Assembly: GCA_017529865.1 (NCBI GenBank)
Contig: JAFXNA010000043.1
Location: 1-45,801, forward strand
Source: Bacteroidaceae bacterium
GTDB lineage: Bacteria; Bacteroidota; Bacteroidia; Bacteroidales; Bacteroidaceae
Direction: 5' to 3'
Length of the DNA: 45,801 nucleotides
A program made the position numbers and the translations under genes. Shown here piece by piece: positions 23,547 through 32,479 of this stretch (the first letter of the stretch is position 1; the number at the start of each line of letters is the position of its first letter). The notes beneath the pieces were generated by a model that saw only the letters and a list, made by a program, of their open reading frames with translations, searched no databases and was not told the origin of the DNA.

Positions 23547-25757
23547 CTATAGTTTCGTTTCTTCAATCCTTCTTGGTTCCCTTCCCCTGAGGGAGGGGGT
23601 AGGGGTAGGCCTCTTTATTCCATTTCTCTCCAGCAATGCATCGATGGTTGGTTCCTGTCCACGGAATCGTTTGTATAGCGTCATAGGGTGTTCGGTTGCT
23701 CCCCTCGACAAGATATTCTGGCGGAAACTTTCTGCTGTTGCAGGGTCGAACAATCCATGTTGTTTGAACACAGAGAAAGCGTCAGCATCGAGCACTTCTG
23801 CCCATTTGTAGCTGTAGTAGCCTGCTGAGTAGCCGCCAGCCATAATATGCGAGAACTGTACCGACATGCAGGTTCCTGGTACCGTTGGGGTGATGACCGC
23901 CTCTTTCCATGCTTCACGTTCGAAGGACTTAATGTCAGTATCTAATTCATGATTGAGTGTGTAATAGGCCATGTCGAGCAAACAGAAACTTACCTGTCGC
24001 AGACATCCCATCGCTACACAGAAGTTGCGGCTGTCGACGATGCGCTGAATCAACTCATCGGGGAGCGGTTCTCCTGTCTCAAAATGACGGGCAAACGTGG
24101 AGAGGAAATCTTTTTCAATGGCGAAATTCTCCATGAACTGCGAAGGCAGCTCAACGAAATCCCAATATACGTTTGTTCCGCTCAGCTCCTCATACTGACA
24201 GTTCGAGAACATCTCGTGGAGCGCATGTCCGAACTCATGCAGAAACGTCTCTACCTCTCCTAACGTTAATAGTGCAGGTTTTGTGTCTGTCGGTTTGGTG
24301 AAGTTCATTACCAAAGATACATGTGGACGATGATTCACACCCTCTTTGTCGATATACTGTCCTCTGAAGGTTGTCATCCATGCGCCCGATTTTTTGCTCT
24401 TGCGTGGATAGAAGTCGCAGTAGAGTAGGGCGAGGAACGAACCGTCACGGTCGTACACCTCAAACACATCCACATCGGGATGGTAGACCGGAATGTCGCG
24501 ATTCTGCCGGAATGTGATACCATATAGTTTGGTGGCCAGTCCGAATACACCCTCTTTCACCTTGCTCAATTCCAGATACGGACGCAACATCTCTGAATTG
24601 ATATTGTATAGCTTCTCCTGCAATTTATTCGAATAGTAGGCCATATCCCACGGCATCAGTTCAAAGTCGTCGCCCTCCAGTTCGCGAGCCATCTCCCTGA
24701 TAGCTTCCAACTCCTTTAGGGCAGTCGGCTTATAGGCTTCGATGAGTTTGTGCAGAAGGTCGTACACATTCTTTTGGTTCTTCGCCATTCGCTCCTCCAA
24801 TACATAGTCGGCATAGTTGTCGTACCCCATGATCTGTGCTTCCTCTCGACACAGATCCACGATGCGCTTCACGATGTTGGTATTGTTCTGTTTATTGTCG
24901 TGCGTACAGATCGTGTTGTATGCCATCCACACTTGTTTGCGCAGTTCACGTCGGCTGCTGTAAGTCAGGAAAGGTGACATGCTCGGACTATGTAGGGTGA
25001 TGACCCAACCGCAGATGTTCTTCTCCTTCGCAGCAATACGTGCCGCTTCGATAGCGCTTTCAGGCAGTCCGGCCAAATCGGCTTCGTCTGTGATATGGAG
25101 TATGAAAGCGTTTATTTCTTTCAATTTGTTCTGTGAGAACTGCAAGTCCAGCTTACTCATCTCGTTGCCAATCTCCTTCAATCGCTGCTGCTTGTCTTCA
25201 GGAAGATAGGCTCCACTACGGACGAATCCTAAATATGTGTCTCGCAACAATTGCTTTTGCTCCACCGATAGTTCACTTCTCTGTCTGTCTTGGCTCCCTC
25301 CCTTTGAGGGGAGGGCGGGGGGAGAGGCTTTTTCCCACACCTCTTTTACCCTTTGTGCGAGTTTCGGATTGAACATAATGTCGTTCGCATGATCCGAGAG
25401 GATAGGCGACATCTTGTCGGCCAATTCGTCCATCTCGTCGTTCGTCTCTGCCGATATGAGATTGAAGAACACCTCAGTCACTTCGCCCAATAGTTCACCC
25501 GATTGTTCCATTGCTTCGATGGTGTTCTCAAACGTGGGAGCCTCGGGGTTATTAGCTATCCTGGCCATCTCCTCGTTCTCAATCTCCATCCCCCTGCGCA
25601 TCGCAGGTTCGTAGTCCTCCAACTTTATTTTGTCGAAGCAGACCCACCCCCAAGCCCCTCCCTGTGAGTGAGGGGAGTGATTTCCAAAAGGTGTAAATGT
25701 TTCGTGGTGACTATTCCCCTCCATTGCAGGGAGGGGCAAAGGGGAGGGTCTCTTCAT
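23547..25757 (-). CDS. M3 family metallopeptidase (Dcp/oligopeptidase type) carrying four in-frame repeat insertions
   Basis: 736 residues, cytoplasmic or periplasmic oligopeptidase. The zinc motif HEFGH is at 507-511 (FLHEFGHALHEMFS) with the third ligand in WDFVELPSQFMENF, and the C-terminal substrate-binding FSHIMAGGYSAGYYSYKWAEVLDADAF is intact. It degrades short peptides. Four segments do not belong to the family: residues 4-14 (PSPLPLPAMEG), 26-39 (around SPHSQGGAWGW), 144-161 (SPPALPSKGG...), and the last 19 (RPTPTPSLRGREP...). Each coincides with a GC-rich repeat in the DNA. All keep the frame, and catalytic residues are untouched. The start codon overlaps the crp stop as ATGA. Confidence 0.95.
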   Translation of the reverse strand: MKRPSPLPLPAMEGNSHHETFTPFGNHSPHSQGGAWGWVCFDKIKLEDYEPAMRRGMEIENEEMARIANNPEAPTFENTIEAMEQSGELLGEVTEVFFNLISAETNDEMDELADKMSPILSDHANDIMFNPKLAQRVKEVWEKASPPALPSKGGSQDRQRSELSVEQKQLLRDTYLGFVRSGAYLPEDKQQRLKEIGNEMSKLDLQFSQNKLKEINAFILHITDEADLAGLPESAIEAARIAAKEKNICGWVITLHSPSMSPFLTYSSRRELRKQVWMAYNTICTHDNKQNNTNIVKRIVDLCREEAQIMGYDNYADYVLEERMAKNQKNVYDLLHKLIEAYKPTALKELEAIREMARELEGDDFELMPWDMAYYSNKLQEKLYNINSEMLRPYLELSKVKEGVFGLATKLYGITFRQNRDIPVYHPDVDVFEVYDRDGSFLALLYCDFYPRKSKKSGAWMTTFRGQYIDKEGVNHRPHVSLVMNFTKPTDTKPALLTLGEVETFLHEFGHALHEMFSNCQYEELSGTNVYWDFVELPSQFMENFAIEKDFLSTFARHFETGEPLPDELIQRIVDSRNFCVAMGCLRQVSFCLLDMAYYTLNHELDTDIKSFEREAWKEAVITPTVPGTCMSVQFSHIMAGGYSAGYYSYKWAEVLDADAFSVFKQHGLFDPATAESFRQNILSRGATEHPMTLYKRFRGQEPTIDALLERNGIKRPTPTPSLRGREPRRIEETKL
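23577..23615. repeat. GC-rich palindromic element at the 3' end of dcp
   Basis: TTCCCCTGAGGGAGGGGGTA followed by GGGGTAGGCC. It encodes the C-terminal tail RPTPTPSLRGREP of the peptidase. Confidence 0.75.
25294..25328. repeat. GC-rich palindromic element within dcp (residues about 144-155)
   Basis: CTCCCTCCCTTTGAGGGGAG followed by GGCGGGGGGAGAGG. Encodes ASPPALPSKGGS in frame. Confidence 0.75.
25641..25679. repeat. GC-rich palindromic element within dcp (residues about 27-39)
   Basis: GACCCACCCCCAAGCCCCTC followed by CCTGTGAGTGAGGGGAGTG. Encodes HSPHSQGGAWGWV, interrupting the family sequence TPFG...FDKIKLEDYEPA. Confidence 0.75.
25714..25750. repeat. GC-rich palindromic element at the 5' end of dcp
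   Basis: TTCCCCTCCATTGCAGGGAG followed by GGGCAAAGGGGAGGGTC. It begins right after the third codon and encodes PSPLPLPAMEGN. Confidence 0.75.
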
Positions 25758-26434
25758 AACTTATCAAATTCTTTGATGGTGAAACCATAGCGTCTCAGTT
25801 CGATGAGTTGTTGCTCATTCCATCGATTGAGTACGTTTGATACATTCAGACGAGTTTCGTCAATCAAGGTGGCGAAGTCGTTCATTTTCACCCTCACAAT
25901 CTTCTCTCCATTGGTAGTCAGACAAAAACTGGCGATAGCAGCTTTCATCTTGGCCTCCACACCATTCGTGGGAACAGCTGGTCGGAGGCTATTGCTCTTA
26001 CGCAGATTGTTACACAGGTAATTGATGAAATTGCTGCGCACAATGTTGTTGTGCAGCATGCGCTGTACAAAGAAATCGCGTGAAATAGTGAATGTGGCTC
26101 CTCTTGTCCTGAACGAATACGAGCGTTCATACGTACGTTTCACGCTGAACAGATTGTAAGGCTCTATCAGGTAAGGTGTCGTCTCAGAATCATACACCTC
26201 TGTGAGAATCAAGGCAGTGTTTTCGTCGTGAATCTCCACTTCGAACTCCCCGTCCATAATATAAATAAGGTTGCTCGAGCGCTCACCCTGACTCACAATC
26301 ACATCGCCCTCATCCCATTGCTGGAAGTCGAGCTTCAGGTTTATAATCAAGTCGTTGAAATCCTGCAGGCTCAGACCCTGCAAGAGTGGCAACGATTGCA
26401 TTCTCTCAAACATACTGATTTCCATACGCTTCAT
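25754..26434 (-). CDS. Crp/Fnr family transcription regulator
   Basis: 226 residues. Residues 10-130 form the cyclic-nucleotide-binding-like beta-barrel (WDEGDVIVSQGERSSNLIYIMDGEFEVEI); no Fnr-type cysteine cluster is present. A helix around 130-150 should dimerise, and the C-terminal HTH follows (VKMNDFATLIDETRLNVSNVLNRWNEQQLIELRR). Ligand and targets are unknown. ATGs at residues 1, 4 and 8 are all possible; the first lies about 25 nt after the predicted transcription start. First gene of a run coupled by ATGA to dcp. Confidence 0.9.
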   Translation of the reverse strand: MKRMEISMFERMQSLPLLQGLSLQDFNDLIINLKLDFQQWDEGDVIVSQGERSSNLIYIMDGEFEVEIHDENTALILTEVYDSETTPYLIEPYNLFSVKRTYERSYSFRTRGATFTISRDFFVQRMLHNNIVRSNFINYLCNNLRKSNSLRPAVPTNGVEAKMKAAIASFCLTTNGEKIVRVKMNDFATLIDETRLNVSNVLNRWNEQQLIELRRYGFTIKEFDKL

Positions 26435-26465
26435 ACTAACCGTTAAACGGTAACCTAAAACGCTG

Positions 26466-26473
26466 CAAAGATA
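26466..26473 (-). promoter_or_regulatory. -7 promoter element for the crp-dcp run
   Basis: Minus-strand TATCTTTG followed by CAGCG matches TAnnTTTG. A TTTTG at 26486-26490 is too close to be its -33. Nothing else is seen between 26474 and 26546. Confidence 0.55.
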
Positions 26474-26546
26474 GGAAAATAAATTGACAAAACAGCTACT
26501 TCACACCATAAATAATGTTAAAATGGCGGATAATGCACTTTTCGTT

Positions 26547-27467
26547 CTATAATTTTGCGCTCTCCACTCTTTTATTACACAGGTACATCCCTGCTAAGAT
26601 TAGTATGGTGCCGATAATGAAGTAGATGGTGATACGTTCTGACAGCATCAGCCAGGCGAAAATGACAGTTGTCACGGGATTGAAATACACATAGTTCGTT
26701 ACCACCACAGCGCCCAACTTCTTCATCACCCAGTTCCATGTCAGGAAACAGAGCATCGACGCCACACAGCCCAGGAACAATAGGTTGAGGAGAGTTGTTG
26801 TTTTAAGATTGAAGAATTGAAGGATTGAAGAATTGAAGAATGATGCCTCTTCCGTACGGATAAGGAAGTAGGGAATCATTGACAACAATCCGTAGAAGAA
26901 CACCTTTCGGGTGATGAACACCGTGTTATACCGTCGTGTTGCAGGAATCATCAGCAACGAATACATGGCCCAACATAAGCAAGCTGCAAATGCCAATGCG
27001 TCGCCCAATGGTGACAGGTGGAGTACAAACTGGCCGTTGAGTACCACTACCACGACCCCGACAGCCGCTATCAGCGTACCGACAATCTGAATGCCATGTA
27101 ATCGTTCCGAGCGATAGAATAATGCAACCAGCAAAGCAGCAAACAAGGGACAGAGGCATACAATCAGCGAGGTATTCGTCGTCGTGGTGTAGATCATCGC
27201 ACTGTTCTCCGTCAGGAAATATAGCGAGCCGCCTGTCACACCTAGACTCACCATCAACAGCTCATCCTTCCACGAGCCAGCCATCAGCCTGAATCGTTTC
27301 TGTGTCAGCGAATAACCCAACAGCAGAACATACGCAACAATAAACCGTAACACAAATATCTGCGCAGCCGTCAGCCCATCCATCAGTAGCAGTTTCGTGA
27401 AAACAAACGTAACACCCCACACCGCTACAACCCAAAACGCTACGATATGATACAACACCCGTTCCAT
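26547..27467 (-). CDS. EamA/DMT-superfamily permease
   Basis: 306 residues with about ten hydrophobic helices in two EamA repeats (AFWVVAVWGVTFVFTKLLL near the start, ALAFAACLCWAMYSLLMI starting the second). An inner-membrane drug/metabolite transporter with unknown substrate. Between helices the sequence EEASFFNSSILQFFNLKTTT is encoded by an octamer array (26808-26841) that lengthens a loop. The Cys/Lys-rich tail ends in the cytoplasm. It begins 24 bp after the GH2 gene, so it may export or import a product of the neighbouring glycosidases; this is an inference. Confidence 0.9.
   Translation of the reverse strand: MERVLYHIVAFWVVAVWGVTFVFTKLLLMDGLTAAQIFVLRFIVAYVLLLGYSLTQKRFRLMAGSWKDELLMVSLGVTGGSLYFLTENSAMIYTTTTNTSLIVCLCPLFAALLVALFYRSERLHGIQIVGTLIAAVGVVVVVLNGQFVLHLSPLGDALAFAACLCWAMYSLLMIPATRRYNTVFITRKVFFYGLLSMIPYFLIRTEEASFFNSSILQFFNLKTTTLLNLLFLGCVASMLCFLTWNWVMKKLGAVVVTNYVYFNPVTTVIFAWLMLSERITIYFIIGTILILAGMYLCNKRVESAKL
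26808..26841 (+). repeat. In-frame octamer array ATTGAAGA x4 within the EamA gene
   Basis: ATTGAAGA, ATTGAAGG, ATTGAAGA, ATTGAAGA, AT. On the coding strand it gives FFNSSILQFFNL between two transmembrane helices. Confidence 0.9.
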
Positions 27468-27491
27468 CTTTTCTTGTTAAAGGCAAAGTAC

Positions 27492-29912
27492 TTACAGATT
27501 CACTTCGATGGGGTCGAGTCCTTCGGCAGTGATGCGTACACGGACGGGTTGGGTGGGACTATCGTGCTGGATGTAGGCGAGGAGGCGACCACGGTTGGCA
27601 TTCTTGTGTGGTTGCTTTGGTGCGGACATATCGCCGTTATTGGCGTTCTCGAGTCCTAGGAGTTTTCCGCCACTGAGGACTTCACACTTCACGTCGTTGC
27701 GATAGGTGAGGACACGGATGCCTTGGGAGTCAACGATGTCGATAAGCAAATGGGTAAGGCATTTACGATTTGACGATTTACCATTTACTATTTCTAATGC
27801 AGAGATTCTCTTTGCTTCTCCATGAGTTTGGATGTCGTAGTGTGTGGTGACTTTTCCATTGTTGTCTAGGCCTTCTACTCGAAGGGTACCTGGCTCGTAG
27901 GGAACGTCCCAATAGATAATGCCGGAGTTATCGTCACGCTCTTTGCGTTCACCTACTTCACGGCCGTTTAGGATCAGGCGGGCGTATGGCTGATTGGTGT
28001 AGCAAAGCACTCGGACGGTCTGTCCTTCCTGATAGTTCCAGCTGTCCCATGCATCGGTAGAGAGGTTGACACGACCATTGCGGTTGCCGCGGTTGTTTCC
28101 GCCCCATTGGTTGTTACCACCTCGGATGGCTTGTGTGCCGATATAGGCTACAGGATCGGTACGCCATAGGGAGGCAAAGAAGTGCCCACGTGGCTTGAGG
28201 AAACCTGCAAAGTCGATGAGGCCGGTACCTAATCCGCGTGAGGGCCATGCACCCGATTCACCGAGATATTCGTAGCCGGTCCATACGAAATGTCCGAAGA
28301 TGTGGGCATTGTCGCGAACGGCTTTCCATGCAGCGAGATTTGTGCTAGTTTCGCTACCATAGATGATGCGTTTCGGATAGTTCTTGTGATCTTCGATATA
28401 TCTGTTTTCTGTGTAGTTATAGCCACAGATATCGACTGCTTCAGGATATTCGGTCTGATTGCTCATCACCACTCCTGCCATTGCTCCTGTCACAGGGCGC
28501 GAGGGATCAAGACTACGGATGATGGCAGCCAGACGTTTGGCAATCGTTCCGATTCGCTCAGCACGTGGTGCGTCTTTCTTGTAGCCGCCATACATGGGCT
28601 GACTGATACCTGCATTCTCACCATCGAGAATAGGGTGGGAGTAGGGGTCATTAGGATAGTCTACTTCGTTGCCTACACTCCAGAGGAATATGCTTGGGTG
28701 GTTGCGGTCGCGACGTACCATATCGGTAATATCACGGTCAATCCATTCTTCAAAGAAATCGTAGGTGCCGTCATAGCCCGGTGTTCCTTGGTTCCATCCT
28801 TTCAGCCACTTACGCTTGGGGTATTCCCATTCATCGCTTCCCTCGTCCATGATGAGGAATCCCATTTCGTCTGCAAGGTCGTAAACATCGGGTGCCTGCA
28901 TGTTGTGACTCATACGGATGCCGTTAACACCCATTTCCTTCAGTGAGATGAATCTGCGTTGCCATACTTCACGAGGAACAGCTGCGCCAAGAACGCCTGC
29001 ATCATGGTGGATACATACACCCTTCACTTTTATCCATTCGCCATTGAGGGCAAACCCACGGTTGGGGTCGAATTGGAGGGAGCGGATACCGACACGTGTG
29101 CTTGTCTGGTCGATAACTTTCCCATCAGCAAGAAGTACAACGTTTAGCGTATATAAATATGGTGTTTCGATACTCCATAGGTGCGGGTTGGATAGTTTGA
29201 TTTCTCCTTTCATTGAACTGGATGGAGAGATTTTTCCAACGGTTTTTCCATCTGCATCTTGGAGTGTAGCCTGCATAGTTAGGCTCTTTGCGTTACCCTT
29301 ACCTTTGTCAACAGCTGCCGATACATGGATATTGGAACTCTTGGACGTGACATTCTTTGCTTCATAGCTCACGCCCCATTGAGCGAGGTGTGTCTCTTCT
29401 GCTCCTACTATCCAAACATTGCGATAGATACCTGAGCCAGTGTACCAACGTGAATCAGCATAACGGCTGTGGTCAACACGTACAGAAAGTTCGTTGTTGC
29501 CTTTTTTTAAATAAGGTGTAAGGTCGTACATGAAAGACACATAGCCATTAGGTCGTTTACCAAGTAGTTGCCCATTGAGATATACTTCACTTCGATTATA
29601 AACCCCTTCAAAGTAGATGTAGTGCTTGGGTTTTGAGTCGCTGATAGTGAAGGTCTTACGATACCAGCCAATACCTCCAGGGAGATAACCGGTACAGCTG
29701 GCAAGGTCGCGCGAGGGTGTGCCTTCGATGGACCAGTCGTGGGGTAGGGCAACCTTCTTCCATTCTGCGGAATTGGAAGGAAGTGAATTGGATTCGTTCA
29801 GGGTGAACTCCCAATTGTCGTTAAACAAAGTGGGTGTTCCAAATCCTACTTGTGCTTTGAGTGGCATGCACAATGTGATAATTATAAAACTAAAAAGAGC
29901 GAGATGTTTCAT
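27492..29912 (-). CDS. Secreted GH2 glycoside hydrolase (beta-galactosidase type)
   Basis: 806 residues with a signal peptide (1-20). The GH2 sugar-binding domain (about 25-170, GGIGWYRKTFTI, FEGVYNRSEVYLNGQ), the immunoglobulin-like domain (about 175-275) and the TIM barrel (280-590) follow in the family order. The acid/base is Glu416 in WSVGNEVDYP and the nucleophile Glu521 in YGSETS. C-terminal beta-domains carry DUF4982-like features. Residues 706-718 (VNGKSSNRKCLT region) come from a heptamer array inside the gene. Beta-galactosidase is the most likely activity; beta-glucuronidase or mannosidase cannot be excluded. Its ATG overlaps the GH51 stop (ATGA), so the two enzymes are coupled. 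Confidence 0.92.
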   Translation of the reverse strand: MKHLALFSFIIITLCMPLKAQVGFGTPTLFNDNWEFTLNESNSLPSNSAEWKKVALPHDWSIEGTPSRDLASCTGYLPGGIGWYRKTFTISDSKPKHYIYFEGVYNRSEVYLNGQLLGKRPNGYVSFMYDLTPYLKKGNNELSVRVDHSRYADSRWYTGSGIYRNVWIVGAEETHLAQWGVSYEAKNVTSKSSNIHVSAAVDKGKGNAKSLTMQATLQDADGKTVGKISPSSSMKGEIKLSNPHLWSIETPYLYTLNVVLLADGKVIDQTSTRVGIRSLQFDPNRGFALNGEWIKVKGVCIHHDAGVLGAAVPREVWQRRFISLKEMGVNGIRMSHNMQAPDVYDLADEMGFLIMDEGSDEWEYPKRKWLKGWNQGTPGYDGTYDFFEEWIDRDITDMVRRDRNHPSIFLWSVGNEVDYPNDPYSHPILDGENAGISQPMYGGYKKDAPRAERIGTIAKRLAAIIRSLDPSRPVTGAMAGVVMSNQTEYPEAVDICGYNYTENRYIEDHKNYPKRIIYGSETSTNLAAWKAVRDNAHIFGHFVWTGYEYLGESGAWPSRGLGTGLIDFAGFLKPRGHFFASLWRTDPVAYIGTQAIRGGNNQWGGNNRGNRNGRVNLSTDAWDSWNYQEGQTVRVLCYTNQPYARLILNGREVGERKERDDNSGIIYWDVPYEPGTLRVEGLDNNGKVTTHYDIQTHGEAKRISALEIVNGKSSNRKCLTHLLIDIVDSQGIRVLTYRNDVKCEVLSGGKLLGLENANNGDMSAPKQPHKNANRGRLLAYIQHDSPTQPVRVRITAEGLDPIEVNL
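27761..27795 (+). repeat. In-frame heptamer array ATTTACx within the GH2 gene
   Basis: ATTTACG, ATTTGACG (one extra base), ATTTACC, ATTTACT, ATTTCT. Encodes the segment before CLTHLLIDIVDSQG in a C-terminal beta-domain. Confidence 0.85.
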
Positions 29913-32419
29913 GAAATCTTTATTTTAAGAATGTTTACTGAATATGCAGGTACCTTGAAGTTTACTTTATTTGTCCCAGTAGCCTTAACAGTAGTTGTCT
30001 CTGGATAAATGTTCTTAGGATTGTCGAGTGTATTTTCATCGTTTCCATTTGCAGAAGCAAGACGAATGATGGTTACAGCATCTGCTTTTTTGGTGTCAAT
30101 GGAGCAGTTTTTGAGATTCAATATACCGTCGGCAAACCCTTCACCTACATTGACAACTTTTACGTACATGGTTTTCGTATCGGTATCAATAGTTGTAGAT
30201 GCATACACTCCTTCCATAGCGCCACTCTTTTGGAGTTTGCAAGTGAAATCGAGTTTCCCGTCGATATAGCATTTTATGTTTTCTCCATCTACATCGACCT
30301 GCAGGTCATACCATTTGTCGTTTTCTACAGAAAAACGTTTGTCGCGTCCTATTTGAATCTTTCCGCCTCCGATGGTTTGTTCTACATTGCTCTGTACATT
30401 TGACCATCCTCCGACATTATACCATTGGAAGTTTTGTGCATCCTTATAACCGAACAGAACCATGAAACCCTCAGCACCGCTTTGCTTTTTTGCTTGTACT
30501 TTATAGGTATATTTCTTTGCATCTATCCTATTGGGACAAAGAATCATTGCTGGTGTTTCGTTTGAAGTTTGTGAGAGTTCGCTGTTGCTTGCATTCCATG
30601 TACCGCTTTGACGTGCCCATTTTGAAAAGTCGCTGATGTTGACAGTTGAACCATCGACAATGAGTTGGGCATTACGATACTGTACGTTAGTATTCCATGT
30701 TGCAAGTCCCACCTGAACAGGTTTGTTTTCCTCTTCTTTATTTGCCTGTGGCAATGTGAGTTTGTATGTCCAGTCGGTTTTCAGGACTTGTGTGCCGATG
30801 TTGTTGGGGAATAGTTGCTGTACATAGTATGAAGGTGTTCCCATCACTTTATGTGAGTTGAAACGGATCATGTCAGGACGCCAGCGGGCATCGTTCTCGT
30901 TTACGAATATTGGAGCGTATGAGTTCATGACAACTACGTCGGAGTTGTTTTCCATACCCATCATATACACTGCTTCTCCAAGTGCTGCATTAAGGTTGCC
31001 TATATCGCCAAACTGGCTGGTGACAGCATATTCTCCTACATAGATTTTATATTTTGAGCGGTCATAACTGTCATATTTGTTGAAGCGGTCGGCAAACCAT
31101 TTTGGATTGCGATAATAATGCTCATCGACCATCTCCACAGGATAATCGTTTCGCCATGAAGGATTGTCGGTACTCCATGACTCTACATTTCCGATACAAT
31201 GTACGTTTGGGTATTTTGCCTTGATGGCATTGTAGAACTGGATATATCGTTCGGGGTAATGATCGCTTTGGTCGCTGTTGTTGTTCATGTTGAAGTTGTA
31301 GTTCTCATTACCAATCTCAATATATTCGAGGTTAAAAGGTGCTGGATGCCCATTCTCTGCACGCATCTTTCCATATTTGGTTGTTATGTCACCATTTGCG
31401 TATTCAAGAGCGTCCATGCATTCTTCTATCCACTCGCCAATCTGGTCGTACGGAGTACAACCTCCATGCCAGATACCTACGTTTACAACAAACAACGGTT
31501 TGGCTCCAAGATCTTCTGACAGCTGCAAGAATTCATGGAATCCGATACCGTCACTTGTGCGATATCCCCAGTTAACATTAGCATGGCCTTCGCGTTGTTC
31601 AATAGGGCCTATAGTACGTTTCCAACGGAACGCATTGTCAGGACTTTGCTGTCCTTCAACAAAACACCCGCCAGGGAAACGCATGAAACGAGGGTGCATA
31701 TCTGCAAGCATCTGAGCCAAATCGGGACGCATTCCGTTAGGACGGTTCTTGAAAGTAGGAGGGAATAAGCTTACTACGTCAAGTTGGAACTCTCCTGCTT
31801 TGTCTGCTGTGAGTGTGAATTCTGCACGTGGATCATTTCCCGTAGCCGTGATAGTAGCTGTGTATTTTTTCCATTCTTTGCCGAAGTCTGCCTTTATTTT
31901 GATGTTTCCGAGTGATTGCCCGTTAGTTGATTGCAACTGTGCAGTAATGGTCCCGTTGTATCCGTTTTGACTCCTGGCCCAGAATGATAACTGATACTTC
32001 GTGTTTCTTACGGCATTCATTCCCCAGAAACCTTCATTGCGTACACCATCGCCTGCTTTGCTGAGCATTACGCTTAATGCATTGTGTTGCACGTCATTTA
32101 GAAGGTTGTCCTGAATAAGTTTGATAGAAGCATCACCTACAGCAAACCAATTACTGACACGTGTCGTTTCTGTAGTACCTCCACGCCGGCGCATATTGCG
32201 ACCTCCTGTCATGTTATCGTCTTCGAAAGAACGGTTACGAATGAGTTCTGCATACAATCCCCCATCAGCCGCATGGTTTATATCTTCATAGAAGATACCA
32301 TAATGAGTAGGGCTGACTTTTGGACCTTTTTGAGTTGCATCTATGTTGATGACAACTTGTGCGTTCATGTGACATGTTGCTATAAACAGCATAGCAATTG
32401 ATAGTTTTCTTAGTTTCAT
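29909..32419 (-). CDS. Secreted alpha-L-arabinofuranosidase, GH51
   Basis: 836 residues. Signal peptide 1-21. Residues 35-65 begin the GH51 fold (SPTHYGIFYEDINHAADGGLYAELIRNRSFE), interrupted by a carbohydrate-binding module (about 85-225). The barrel then resumes (MRFPGGCFVEG). Acid/base Glu372 lies in IEIGNENYNF and nucleophile Glu463 in YVGEYAVTSQFG. Residues about 590-765 look like a concanavalin-type (LamG/DUF1080-like) insertion, followed by the end of the arabinofuranosidase C-terminal domain. The enzyme removes arabinose from arabinan or arabinoxylan; together with GH2 and the CE1 esterase this suggests hemicellulose or pectin side-chain use. Ends with ATGA coupling to GH2. No clear -7 element upstream. 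Confidence 0.94.
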   Translation of the reverse strand: MKLRKLSIAMLFIATCHMNAQVVINIDATQKGPKVSPTHYGIFYEDINHAADGGLYAELIRNRSFEDDNMTGGRNMRRRGGTTETTRVSNWFAVGDASIKLIQDNLLNDVQHNALSVMLSKAGDGVRNEGFWGMNAVRNTKYQLSFWARSQNGYNGTITAQLQSTNGQSLGNIKIKADFGKEWKKYTATITATGNDPRAEFTLTADKAGEFQLDVVSLFPPTFKNRPNGMRPDLAQMLADMHPRFMRFPGGCFVEGQQSPDNAFRWKRTIGPIEQREGHANVNWGYRTSDGIGFHEFLQLSEDLGAKPLFVVNVGIWHGGCTPYDQIGEWIEECMDALEYANGDITTKYGKMRAENGHPAPFNLEYIEIGNENYNFNMNNNSDQSDHYPERYIQFYNAIKAKYPNVHCIGNVESWSTDNPSWRNDYPVEMVDEHYYRNPKWFADRFNKYDSYDRSKYKIYVGEYAVTSQFGDIGNLNAALGEAVYMMGMENNSDVVVMNSYAPIFVNENDARWRPDMIRFNSHKVMGTPSYYVQQLFPNNIGTQVLKTDWTYKLTLPQANKEEENKPVQVGLATWNTNVQYRNAQLIVDGSTVNISDFSKWARQSGTWNASNSELSQTSNETPAMILCPNRIDAKKYTYKVQAKKQSGAEGFMVLFGYKDAQNFQWYNVGGWSNVQSNVEQTIGGGKIQIGRDKRFSVENDKWYDLQVDVDGENIKCYIDGKLDFTCKLQKSGAMEGVYASTTIDTDTKTMYVKVVNVGEGFADGILNLKNCSIDTKKADAVTIIRLASANGNDENTLDNPKNIYPETTTVKATGTNKVNFKVPAYSVNILKIKIS

Positions 32420-32479
32420 TTCGTGATATCGTTTGATTATGTTAATGGATTTGAATATATAATCTGTTGGAATGTTTTT

